From the NCBI RefSeq assembly GCF_000189635.1, contig NW_002476025.1, positions 239,103-303,102 on the forward strand: a stretch of 64,000 nt of DNA, written 5' to 3'. Both the position numbers and the translations under genes were made by a program. The notes beneath the pieces were generated by a model that ran no database searches, was not told the origin of the DNA, and saw only the letters and a program-made list of their open reading frames with translations. Positions 25,344-35,704 of this stretch are shown piece after piece. Source of the DNA: Tetrahymena thermophila SB210 (lineage: Eukaryota; Ciliophora; Oligohymenophorea; Hymenostomatida; Tetrahymenidae). The first letter of the stretch is position 1; the number at the start of each line of letters is the position of its first letter.

Positions 25344-27180
25344 TCATGGCTTTTTAAGATCCAAAGTGAATGAAACTAAGCGTTTAGTTTTTTGCAACTT
25401 GAGTTGCAAGGCTCTTCTTAAAATAGCCTCATTATCGATATAACGGTAGTCATCATATGGAAATTTTTTGTAAGGGTTGCTTGAATTTTAAATGTTAAAT
25501 TTTAAATTAGTTATTTTATATGTATTTAATTAATTAAATAATACTAAAAAATTAATTTTATTGAGACCAAACTTTTACTTTTTCCTAATCCTTTACACAT
25601 TAATCCTAAAGTCTTTATAAAATAGTTATTTCCCCTTTTATATTTAAAGATATATTTTTGTAGGTTTATTAATAAATTTACATAAAATTTATATCGATCT
25701 CATAAAGATTTTCGATTTGTCCTAATAAAGTGCCTATTTCTATGTAACCTTCTTCAATTTCATTTTACCTAAATATATTATTAAATATAAAAAAATTTAG
25801 ATACCTAATAATTAAATTAATTAAGAAAAGAGTGTAATTATTACATTAAGTTTATGTGTAAAATTTATAGACTCTAACATATTTATAATTCACGACAAAA
25901 GCCCATGACTCCTTCGTCTCCTAGAGTATTTAAACTAATCAAATAAATTTAATAAATATTTAAATTAATAATTATTTATTTATAATAATAGCTAAATATT
26001 TACGCTAATTATAAATTTAATTTTCTAATTCTCTTAAGTTGAGCTATTGCTCCACCTAAATTGCATACTCCCTTTCTTAAAATATGATTGTTCCTAAAAA
26101 TTTTAAATTAATAAATTTATTTAAAAAAATATTGATCATTTATTTTACAATAAATTTAATTCAAACTCTTCAATGTTTGGGCATTAGGATATACTTTTTG
26201 ATAAATCTGATAATCCTTAATCTCCTATTTAGCCAAGTTTATATTACCCTTTTTCTTTTTATTAGCTATTAGACAAGAAAAAATATTAAAGTTAAATTTT
26301 TTTAATTTAAAAAAAATTAAAATATTCTAATAAAAGTATTGAATAAAGTAAAAAGTAATTAAATTATTCTCAAATTCTTATGAATGAATTCAAAGTAAAA
26401 TTGAAATAATTTAAATTAAAAAAATAATTTAATAGATTCATGAAGCAAAATTAATTTTACCTTAAATCAAGGGTTAATTATTTCAAATTTTTTAGGTTTT
26501 CTAAAGCTTAACCTAACTAAGAAGCTCCTTATCTATTAAAATTATGGTCCCTTTAAATAAATTTTATTAAATAATTTCTACTGAGTAAAATAATATTTTA
26601 CTGCATAAAGATTTTTAAATAGGTTAGATTTTTAGCCTGAGCTAAAGCAGAACTTAAACTGAACACCTTTTATTATTCCATGTTCTACTAACTTTATAGT
26701 GAATAAATAGATTTCTATCAATAATTATGAAATAAATTATTAATATTACTCTAGTTTAATAGATAAAGATGTGAGGTTTTAACATTTTAAAATTCCTGAA
26801 AGCATGAGAGAAAAACAGTATTATGACATCAGCTAGCAATTTCTTTTAAATAAATAAATATAGTACTAATATTATATTAAACTATGGATAGAATTGCTTT
26901 ACACAAAATCGATATTTAATATGTGGAGGCTTTTTAATTTTTCTAATGTCTTTCCTAATAATTTAGCATCTTATTCACTTAGACTTTGCTGACTTGAAAA
27001 AATAAATAGAGAAAAAAACTTTATGTCATAGAAATAAAACTAAAATATTATTTTACTCAAATTTAATTTCTAATGACTAAATATTAAATGTATTTAATTT
27101 TAATTGCTATAATTTTAAATTATTTATAAATAATTTATATTATAATTTAAAATTACTTTTGTTGGATTTAAAATTAGCAT
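25344..27180 (-). CDS. Second exon-modular LRR protein (348 aa, start uncertain)
   Basis: Twelve exons on the minus strand: 27180-27157, 27106-27057, 26992-26903, 26842-26750, 26691-26602, 26550-26461, 26265-26149, 26093-26004, 25934-25845, 25768-25682, 25634-25545, 25479-25344; 349 codons with TGA. Almost the whole protein is LRRs (cores LEIKFD, LNIDFV, LSIKLE, LTLDLR, LNLQLA, LHINLM). From exon 3 to exon 11 the exon lengths are 90, 93, 90, 90, 117, 90, 90, 87 and 90 nt. Every intron between them is phase 2 after the L-x-L-x-L core. The C-terminus is a short basic segment ending in LDLKKP. An in-frame ATG at 27408 would add 76 residues of AT-driven sequence; I chose the downstream one. It shares design with the gene at 15966-18188. 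Confidence 0.85.
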
Positions 27181-27966
27181 ATTTTGTTATTTGCTCTTTA
27201 AAGAAATTACTTTTTAAATTTATATTTTTTTATTTTTTGTTTGATCAGTTAAAAAATAAAATCTTACTATAAACTCAAATAAATTTAAACAATTTCTGAT
27301 GAAAAACAAAAGCTAATTTTTTTAAAGATGTTTTAATCTAAAAATATATAAACAATTGAGGTTTTAAACTTAAAAACTGCAAGTTTTTTAAAAGCCCATC
27401 CATTTCATGCTTATAGAATAATATATGTATAAATATAAATAAATGATGGATTAAGAATATTCCAAAGTTTTTCTATTAATCAAAAAAATAAAATATTGGG
27501 CTTAAATTTTTTTTAGATTGATCAAAAATAAAAATTCAGAGATTAATTAGATATGGGGTTTCCTCTTTTCAAATTTTGTAAAAAAATATAAATTCATTCT
27601 ATTTTATAGCTTCAAACAAATGTAAAATATCAAGGAATTTTGCTTTTTTGCTAAATTTGAAAATAAATTTAATCTAACTTCTTCATTTATATTTTTGATT
27701 AAAAGAATAATTCCAGAATATTTTTAATCCAATGAAATAGATGAATAGGCTTGTAAAAAAAATCCAGAATTTAAGATAATCTTACATTGCTAGGTAAATT
27801 TTTAGAAAAAAAGAAATTTTCTATTGTATGTATTGTATCTTTAATTAAAGATTTATTTTGCGTATCAAAAAAATTGGTTTTTTTTATTTCCGAAAGATAG
27901 TAAACTTAATAATTGTTATTTTGAAAATAATTAAAAATAAAACTATCTTTAAAAGAAACCAATCAA
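27181..27966. other. Intergenic region between divergent genes
   Basis: About 790 bases with promoters for the LRR gene (minus) and the methyltransferase (plus). The minus strand stays open from an ATG at 27408 into the LRR gene, so a longer first exon is possible. Otherwise AT-rich and featureless. Confidence 0.6.
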
Positions 27967-28803
27967 ATGGCAACAAAATCTATCACTGAAATAGAAGCTT
28001 ATTGGGATGACTTCTCTTCTTAATACATTAATATGGATAATGGAAGTAGTCTCTTTTATTTATCTTTAATTAATATGCTTAAAATTCAAGATCGTAAATC
28101 AATACTCGAAGTTGGAGCTGGTGCTGGATTCTTATTTAATCACACAATGAATTTCAAAAAGCATGGTGCATAATATATTGCGACAGACTTGTCTGAAAAA
28201 ATGCTTCAATATATTCTGAGGAGGTTATAAATAGAAGAACCTTTTAAGGATGGTATGCTGATAGACAAGTATAATTTAAGAATACAAAAGGCTAATGGAG
28301 AAGAATTGCCTTTTGAAGATAATACTTTTGATTGTTACATAGCTAATTTGTGCTTGTAAATCACCACTGATCCTGTAAAGATGCTTAAAGAATCTCATAG
28401 AGTTCTCTAAAAAGGTGGAGTTGCTGGTTTCAGTGTATGGGGAGATAAAGAAAAATCTTAGTTATTCACAATAATCCCCTAAACTTTAACTGAAAATGGA
28501 TGTACTTATCCTCAAATAAGAAGTAATTTCCATCTTAATGACAGAGAAAAACTAATCAAAATGGTCGAAGATGCAGGATTCACCTAAGTTATTTGTTGGA
28601 ATTAATTCTCTCCTTATCATTAAACTGAATAAGGAATGATGGACTTCTTAAACTCTCCTAGTAATATTACTGTACTTTAACAAGCTGGAGAAAAGGCTGA
28701 AGAAATAAAAAGTAAATTATAACAAAAGATAAAAAGTTATCTTGAATAAAATAAGCTTCCTTTTGGATTAGATGGATTATTAATAATAGGTGTTAAAAAT
28801 TGA
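27967..28803 (+). CDS. Class I SAM-dependent methyltransferase, tandem copy 1 (278 aa)
   Basis: Intronless frame of 279 codons from ATG to TGA. The SAM-binding motif I is ILEVGAGAGFLF near residues 44-55. It is followed by a post-I acidic residue in YIATDLSEKML, motif II/III-type NGEELPFEDNTFDCYIANL and KMLKESHRVLQKGGVAGFSV. This is the methyltransferase-11 fold of the UbiE/ubiquinone-menaquinone group. The C-terminal part (FHLNDREKLIKMVEDAGF) is the usual helix-strand tail, where such enzymes often recognise substrate. The acceptor cannot be told from sequence; small molecules or lipids are common in this group. A close paralogue lies 1.1 kb downstream on the same strand. No targeting signal is visible. 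Confidence 0.93.
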
Positions 28804-29934
28804 TTATTAATTGTATTTCATTTTTATAGCTCGTAAATAAATAACTCATTAATATGTTATTTTATTCATATAAATTTTACAAAAAAATAAGTTTATTTCT
28901 TAAAATATTTATTTTTGCTTGCCAAACAAAGTTTTTTTGATCTCTTTTATTCATTTTAAAATAATTAATTAATATCATGAGATAAAAAAAACTTAAAGGA
29001 AAAGCATTTGGGAAAGACATTTAGTTAGGTAATTAGAATCTAATTGATAAATCAAATAAAAAGTTCTAAAAATAAAAATAAAAATGGAACTCTCAACACT
29101 GTTGAAAGATGATTACTTATTTCTATATGCATGTATGTATATACATATGTGCATAAAAATTACAGATTTTATAAAAGAAAATATCTTTAATATTTAATTA
29201 AATTTATAAATATTCAAATAAAATTTATATTATCGAAGTTTGAAAATTTTCCTCAAAATAAATAAAGAATTAACATTTCAGCTAATCTCATGAACAAGTT
29301 TAATTTATGTGAATATAAAGGAAGTAATAAAGTTTTCTGATTAGAGGCAAAATCCAATAACAATGAAAGTTCAATCTATTTTGAAAGGCTAAAAAATTCT
29401 TTGAAATTCTTTGTAAAGTTAAAAATATTAGTAAACAAAACAATATTTCGTAAAAAAAGTTAATAAATATTATGTAAAAATAATTTTTTTAAAGTATGAT
29501 AGTGAAATATATTTATTTATTCTCTCTATCTCATATTTTTTTTAATGAAAGAAATTATACTGTAAGTGACTTATAAAATTTATTGTAGTTGTTTTTAAAT
29601 CATAGAATTTTCATTTTAGCGAATAAGAATTATTTAAAAAATATTAAAATTTTAAGAATTTATTAGATTTATTTTAATTCTTACTTGATTTAAAATACAA
29701 TTAATAAATAAAAAAATAAACTGACATTTAATATCAAATTACTAAATTAAATTACAGTCTTAAATATCTGATATGATTGATGTACTGATAACAACTAACT
29801 TAGATAAGTTATTGAAATCTTCTAGATGATATTCTAAATATCTTATATAAGCATTTTATAAAAAAATTAAAAAATAATATAAAAAAAATTATTGATTAGT
29901 TGAAAATTTTATTAAAAAATCTTGATTATTTAAA
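28804..29934. other. Intergenic region between tandem methyltransferases
   Basis: About 1.1 kb, AT-rich. A short ATGCATGTATGTATATACAT palindromic run lies near 29129-29151. No gene or pseudogene copy of the methyltransferase was seen. Confidence 0.7.
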
Positions 29935-30741
29935 ATGGCTAACTAAACTATTAAAGATGTTGAAACGTTTTGGGACGAGTTTTCTGAAGATTACTCCTCT
30001 TATGACTCTGGATCAAATGTTTTATTTTTATCTCTGGCTAATATGCTCAAAATTGATAAGAGAGACTCTATATTAGAAGTAGGAGCTGGAACGGGTTTTC
30101 TCTACAATCATATTTTAAATTATAAAAAGTAAACTGCAAAATATGTTGCTACAGATATATCAGAAAAAATGCTTCAAATAATGAGTAAAAGATTAAAATT
30201 AGAATACAAAGAAAATCAAGTTAATAACTACGAGAAGTACAATTTAACAATTCAAAAAGCTAATGCTGAATAATTACCATTCGAATAAGAAAGTTTTGAT
30301 TGCTTGATTGGTAATTTATGTCTTCATATAACTCCTGATCCTGTTAAAATGCTCTCAGAATCTTACAGAGTACTTTAAAAAGGAGGAGTAGCTGGATTTT
30401 CAGTTTGGGGAGATGATAAAGGTTTATACTATTATACTTTAATTCCTACAGTTTTAAAAGAGATGGGTTAATATGTTTAGTAAGGTAGATCTTATTTCCA
30501 CTTAAATGATAGGGAAAGCCTCATTAAAATGATGGAAAGTGCTGGTTTCTCTAATATTATTTGCTGGAATTAATTCACTCCTTTCCATTATATTTCAGAA
30601 GAAGAAATGAAAAAAGTCTTAGGGACATATTATAGCGAAGAAATAAAAAATAAGGTTATTGAAAAATTTAACGAGCAGATAAAAATTAATAAAAAGCCAT
30701 TTGGGTTAGATGCCTTAATGATCATTGGAACTAAGTTATGA
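29935..30741 (+). CDS. Class I SAM-dependent methyltransferase, tandem copy 2 (268 aa)
   Basis: Intronless frame of 269 codons. It aligns end to end with the gene at 27967-28803: ILEVGAGTGFLYNH (motif I), YVATDISEKMLQ, NAEQLPFEQESFDCLIGNL, MLSESYRVLQKGGVAGFSVW, FHLNDRESLIKMMESAGF and KPFGLDALMIIG. The glycine-rich loop here is GAGTGF, the more canonical form; copy 1 has GAGAGF. Differences cluster between motif III and the C-terminus, where substrate specificity usually lies. The pair arose by tandem duplication and, given intact motifs, both should be active. The substrate is unknown. Confidence 0.93.
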
Positions 30742-32315
30742 TATAACAATTAATACAATATCTATAGTTTTGATTGTATATTTTCGCTTACTCTTATCTT
30801 GAGTATATATTATTTATCATTATTTTTTAAATAAATTATTTACTGATAATGTTTTTTTTAAAATGGAAATTTTTAGTTCTTCATTTTATTCATAAACATT
30901 TTTAAATACATCTTTTTTTTGATTTTAATAGGTATTTTTAAATCTATTTAGTAAAATTATTTTTTATTTTAATAATATCTATTTTTAATATAAAGAACTT
31001 ATATTGATCTTCAAAAATAGTTAAATAAATAAAGTTATTTAACTTTGATAATTTTAAATACTTTGATTGTTCGTTGTTTGATACAAATATATTTTAAATT
31101 TATATGAAAAACAATTTATTTATTAAATCAGTAAAATGTCGAATCAATCTTTATATATTTATATCCTGAGAACAAGTTTTAATATTTTATATTGCAAAAT
31201 CACAAAAATTGTTATTTTCAACTGTAAAAAATACTCTCTTTTCTCAGAATAAAAAATTTTAACTTGATTCAATACATTATAAAATTAATTTAAGAATTAA
31301 AAATCATTTAATTTGTATATTTAGTCACTAAAATTAATATTAGTTTTTATATCTTGTTTATGGCATTTATTTAATTTAAATAAAAATATCTATTTTATCA
31401 TAATATAATTAAAAATTAGATTAAAGTAAATTGATGAAGTGCTTTTATTTATTATATATATTTAAATTTATAGATTATTTGTATGCTTAATTCCTACCTG
31501 AATATTCTTCTTTTTTATAAATAAATTTAAATACTTAAAGTTGTTTTTGGGGTAATTATTAAAAAATATTCTAAAATTTTTTAATTTAAGGATACAGATG
31601 AATTTGATAAGAAAAAGATATTCTTTTAACTTAGATTATAGATAGAGAGTTAAGTTGTATATCAAAATAACAAATTTACTAATGCTTTATTTTTAGTTAT
31701 TTTAGGTTTTTTTATAGATAAGTATTTTAATAAGAATATTTTTTAATTTATCACTATTAATCATACTTAAAAGGGATATTTGAGCATTATTCATTACAAT
31801 AATTATATCTTTTTGCTAAAAACATGTAAATAAATCGCGTAAACTCTCCCTTTTTTGTTAATAATTCTTAGATCTTAAGAATTCAATTTTTTTTTATTTT
31901 AGAACCTCATTTAAATGCTTAATCATTTTTACATATAAATAAATCAATTAGTTGATCAACCTTGTAATCATTTTACTTTTATGCTTTTCATTATTAAATG
32001 CTTTTAATATCTTTTGAAAGAAAGAAATATTATCTCTTAAAAACTCTCTGTCTACATATTTCAAAATTTGTTCAAAACTCACAACACCAAAAAAATTGAT
32101 TAAAGATATTTTAAAGAGTTAATCGAACTTTCTAGAGGAGGAGGGGGACCAAATGGAAAATTATAGATAAAAGGAATAAATTAGCCATAAATAAAAAATT
32201 TAATTAATTACTAATTTTCAGTTTAAAGGCGAGATTGATTTGCAGGAAAAATTATACAATTGTAGCAAAAAATAAAAAGAAAAATAAGATTTTCAAAAGA
32301 AAACTATTAAAAATA
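30742..32315. other. Intergenic region
   Basis: About 1.6 kb upstream of the snoRNA host gene. AT-rich. A GGAGGAGGGGGACC purine run at about 32136-32149 stands out close to the gene start and may be a promoter or 5' UTR element. No coding region seen. Confidence 0.6.
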
Positions 32316-34443
32316 ATGAGCAGTGAAGTTGAAGCTTTAGAAGCCCACTTGGCTACTTTAAAGATCGAAGAATAATCTATCGACTGGAAGCAATTAACTG
32401 ACAGCTAAGCTGAAACAACCAAAGCTTTCGAAGCTCTCCAAAGACAAATATTCGCCTTAAAGGATAACTTATCTAAGAACTTCGTTTGCATCCTTAAGGA
32501 ATTGAAGGATTTCGACTTAAAGGACCTCTCTACTAAGGCTGCTGAAAAGAAGAGCTCTGCTTCTTCTTTGAAGAACCTTTCTCAATACGCTACTGTTAAC
32601 GGTTCCACTGTTACTCTTAACACCAATGAAATTAATAAAATTATCAAGGAAAAGCAATCTAGTCTCCTTGAAGCCAACCAAAGAGTTCAAGCTAAGCTCT
32701 TCGAAACTGCTCAATGGGCTGATGCTTTCGTCAGATTATTGAACGTCACTAAGGACTCTTCTGCTCCTACCAATGACAAATAAGTTGCTGAAACCTTCTA
32801 ACTCACTACTGAATCTACTAAGAAGTTCGACTTCCCTGAAGGCAAGCTCAACGATATAGTCTCTAAGATCCAAGTCACTTATATCCCTGACACTCAAAAA
32901 TACATCTCCATCTAAACCTACTAATAAATCGTCGAACACTCTGTTGACCTCGCTGAAGAAGAATTCATCAGACTTACTTTCGAAAATAGAAAAGGTAATT
33001 TATTAATCCTTCAACATATGCTAAGCGAGAGCTTACATTTTTCTCATCCTATTTCTTTTCTTTGTTATGGATACTGCCATCAATTATAAATAAGATATTA
33101 AAGATAATTTTTTATCTACTTATCTTAAAAAAAATTGTATGTTAAAGATATGTTAGTTATTTCTTGTAAATAACTGCTATCTCTTTACAAAGTATCTAGT
33201 GAAGATGGTGTCTCTGATGACAATCTCATTACATGAATCATACATGTTTATAAATTATCCATCTTTCGGCTGAAAAAAAATCACTTCTTCACTGATATAA
33301 AGATACTTCAATATTATAAATAAATAACCCCTTTATTATAATTTTGGCAGGAAAAAATAGCAATATTTTCAATAACAAAGAAAAAAATAATCTTATTCAT
33401 TAATTAGTTAATTATTGCTAACTAATCTAATTTTAATTTAACTTATGATAAATAGAAAGAAGAGAAATCATGCATACCGATAAGAAGAAATACTTGTTCT
33501 TAATGCAAGAAAACATGAACGATATTGAAAACATGCTCATGAAGGCTCAAGAAGATATCTGTGCTAAGCTTGGCATTACCCAAGAAATTCTTGAAAAAGT
33601 AATTATTTCTATTTCATTACATAGCAAGGATACATTAGAGTTTCATCATCAATCCGCATAGTAGTAGCAGCAGCAACTAACTTTTAGCATAATAGCAATA
33701 GTTATATAGCAAAAGAAAAATAACCCAAAAGGTTTTAACTAATCAGACAACAACCATTTTATACACTACACTTAGATATCAAATGATGCATTTTATTTTT
33801 GTATGATTACTTATGATTCTAAATAATCACCATCTTTCGACTGATAAAATATCTAAGTATTACTGCAAGCTAAATAAAAATCTATTTGGATTGATATGAT
33901 ATTTTAATTTATCTTACATTAACAAATTAAATTTAATTGAGTACTTACTAATTTTATCTTTTAATTAATTAATAGTCTGAAATGTGCTTGATGGAAAGAG
34001 GTTTGGGTCAACACATCTTCATGATGTAAGCTACCGTTCGTCAAAGAATAAAAGAAAAGTTACCTAAGAAGAAGTCCGTCAGTGCTGATATTACCAAGGA
34101 AATCATCAGATTCTAAATTAAAATGTTGAACGAAAAGTAAGAATACTTCTTACCTATCTTAAAACAAATGCCCAAGACTGTTGAAACTTCTCAATTAGTT
34201 CCTATTCTTTTGAATATGATGATCAACGATCTTGTTTTCGAAGAATACTCTTTGGAAGATGAAGACTACATGTAAAACCTTAATGACCAAAGCGCCTTCA
34301 ACGATAAAGAAATCATGGAATTATTAAACGGTATTGAAAAGGGTATCTACAACTTATTCGCCGAAAGTGATTTCATCCCCAAGGGTATGCCTATGGGTAT
34401 GCCTCCCGGTGGTATGCCTCCCATGGGAATGCCCTACTATTGA
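32316..34443 (+). CDS. Unknown protein with strong codon bias; host of two intronic snoRNAs (429 aa)
   Basis: Three exons: 32316-32994, 33456-33598, 33976-34443; 430 codons with TGA. The protein is mostly helical and charged, with long Lys/Glu/Gln heptad-like stretches (for example HLATLKIEEQSIDWKQL and FENRKERREIMHTDKKKYL). It ends in a Gly-Met-Pro repeat tail, GMPMGMPPGGMPPMGMPYY. I do not recognise the family. Codon choice (AAG, TTC, ATC, GCT, GGT, ACC) is clearly more biased than in neighbouring genes, as seen in highly expressed ciliate genes. The two introns (461 and 377 nt) are among the longest here. Each contains a box C/D snoRNA, so splicing of this transcript is expected to release guide RNAs. 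Strong expression would fit that hosting role. Confidence 0.88.
33192..33306 (+). ncRNA. Intronic box C/D snoRNA, copy 1 (predicted guide for 26S rRNA, U51/snR39-like)
   Basis: Inside intron 1 of the host gene. C-like box CTGATGA at 33214-33220 (canonical RUGAUGA has a purine first); D box CTGA at 33270-33273. Bases 33259-33269, CCATCTTTCGG, immediately precede the D box and are complementary to CCGAAAGATGG, a universally conserved large-subunit rRNA segment. By the D+5 rule the target is the second A of GAAAG, which is A807 in yeast 25S, the site of snR39/snR59. A terminal stem closes it: GTATCT (33192-33197) with AGATAC (33301-33306), and AGTGAAGA (33198-33205) with TCTTCACT (33286-33293). 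The mature ends are likely inside the stem. Confidence 0.8.
33771..33857 (+). ncRNA. Intronic box C/D snoRNA, copy 2 (same predicted rRNA target)
   Basis: Inside intron 2 of the same host gene. C-like box ATGATGC at 33783-33789 (last base off consensus); D box CTGA at 33841-33844. The guide TCACCATCTTTCG (33827-33839) is complementary to 13 bases of the large rRNA segment CGAAAGATGGTGA and ends one base before the D box. It therefore points to the same adenosine as copy 1. A perfect 9-bp terminal stem, CTTAGATAT (33771-33779) with ATATCTAAG (33849-33857), brackets the boxes. Apart from the boxes and guide, the two copies differ, so they are either old duplicates or independently retained. Confidence 0.85.
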
Positions 34444-35704
34444 GGAACAAAACACTGATTAACTATACAAATTGATTGATAAATAAATAAACAAATAAAT
34501 AATAACAATTTGAATAGTTATTAAAATTAACTTCTTAATTTAATAATCATAAAACAATTTTAAAATAGTTTGCATCGCAAATAAAAACAACAAATAAATT
34601 CATACATACATAAATCAACACATACATAAATAAATAAATAAATATAAAGCTAAATAAACAATAAATATAAACATTTACATTGATATATCAATAATATTTT
34701 CTATATTTTTAAATATGTCAGAGTCATTGTAATAATAACTAGATAAAGAAATAAATATAAACTAAACATTAAACTTCTTCTAAACATAATTATTATTTAT
34801 TCTACTCATCAATAAATGTAACTTTAATGTATATTTATTCGTAATCTTTAATTTCTTCTAAAAAAACTCTTGCATAAAATTTCAAACAACCTTATTATCC
34901 CTTGTTTATTATCATTTATATTTTAAAATTTCAGTTTTAATCTAAAATTATATCATTTCTCATATCTTTTGTCTCAAAATGCTTAGCAAAAAATTAATTA
35001 ATTCTTCAAACTAAATAATTAAACAGAGATTAATTTTTTAATTTTTATAATAAGATGGATTATTTTTTTAAATTTCTATTATTTTTAGATTATATATTTA
35101 TTTTTTTTAGCTTTAAGTCTTTAATATTTTAAAATATTATTATCAAAGTATTTCACCATTTTTAAATTAAAATTTACTCATTAAAAATTTAATTGCTAAT
35201 TCAATTTTATTTTTTTAAAATTCTAAAATTTTTATATTATTTTATCATCTTAATAGCTTTAAATATTTGTTTACAATTTATCAAAATATTTAAATTACTT
35301 TGATATAATTTAATTGCTAATTTCATTTTATTTTAATGATATTAGATTTTGTATTCTTTTGTCTCGCTATTTTGTAAAAGTTTGTTTAAGTAAAAAGAAT
35401 TTTATATATTCTAACTTGATCTTAAATTTTTATTTAACAAACTTTTTATGAAGAAATATGAAGGAGCTAATAAAATTATATCCTAAAAATACTTCATTAA
35501 TTAATTAATTAACTTTAATTTTTTAAGCTTAAATTTATATCTTTTAGAATTTTTATTTAAGTATGTAAATAAATATAAAAATATTTTATTTTTTAGAGAA
35601 GCAATCTAAGATTTAAAAAATAAAATATCTTGATTTTTATTAATAATTAAACAATTCAATAATTTAACAAGTTTAGATATTAGATAAAAAATAGATAAGT
35701 TAAA
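34444..35704. other. Intergenic region
   Basis: About 1.26 kb between the snoRNA host and the RNA-dependent RNA polymerase gene, same strand. AT-rich; simple AAATAAAT/ACATACAT words near 34590-34660. No gene seen. Confidence 0.7.
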
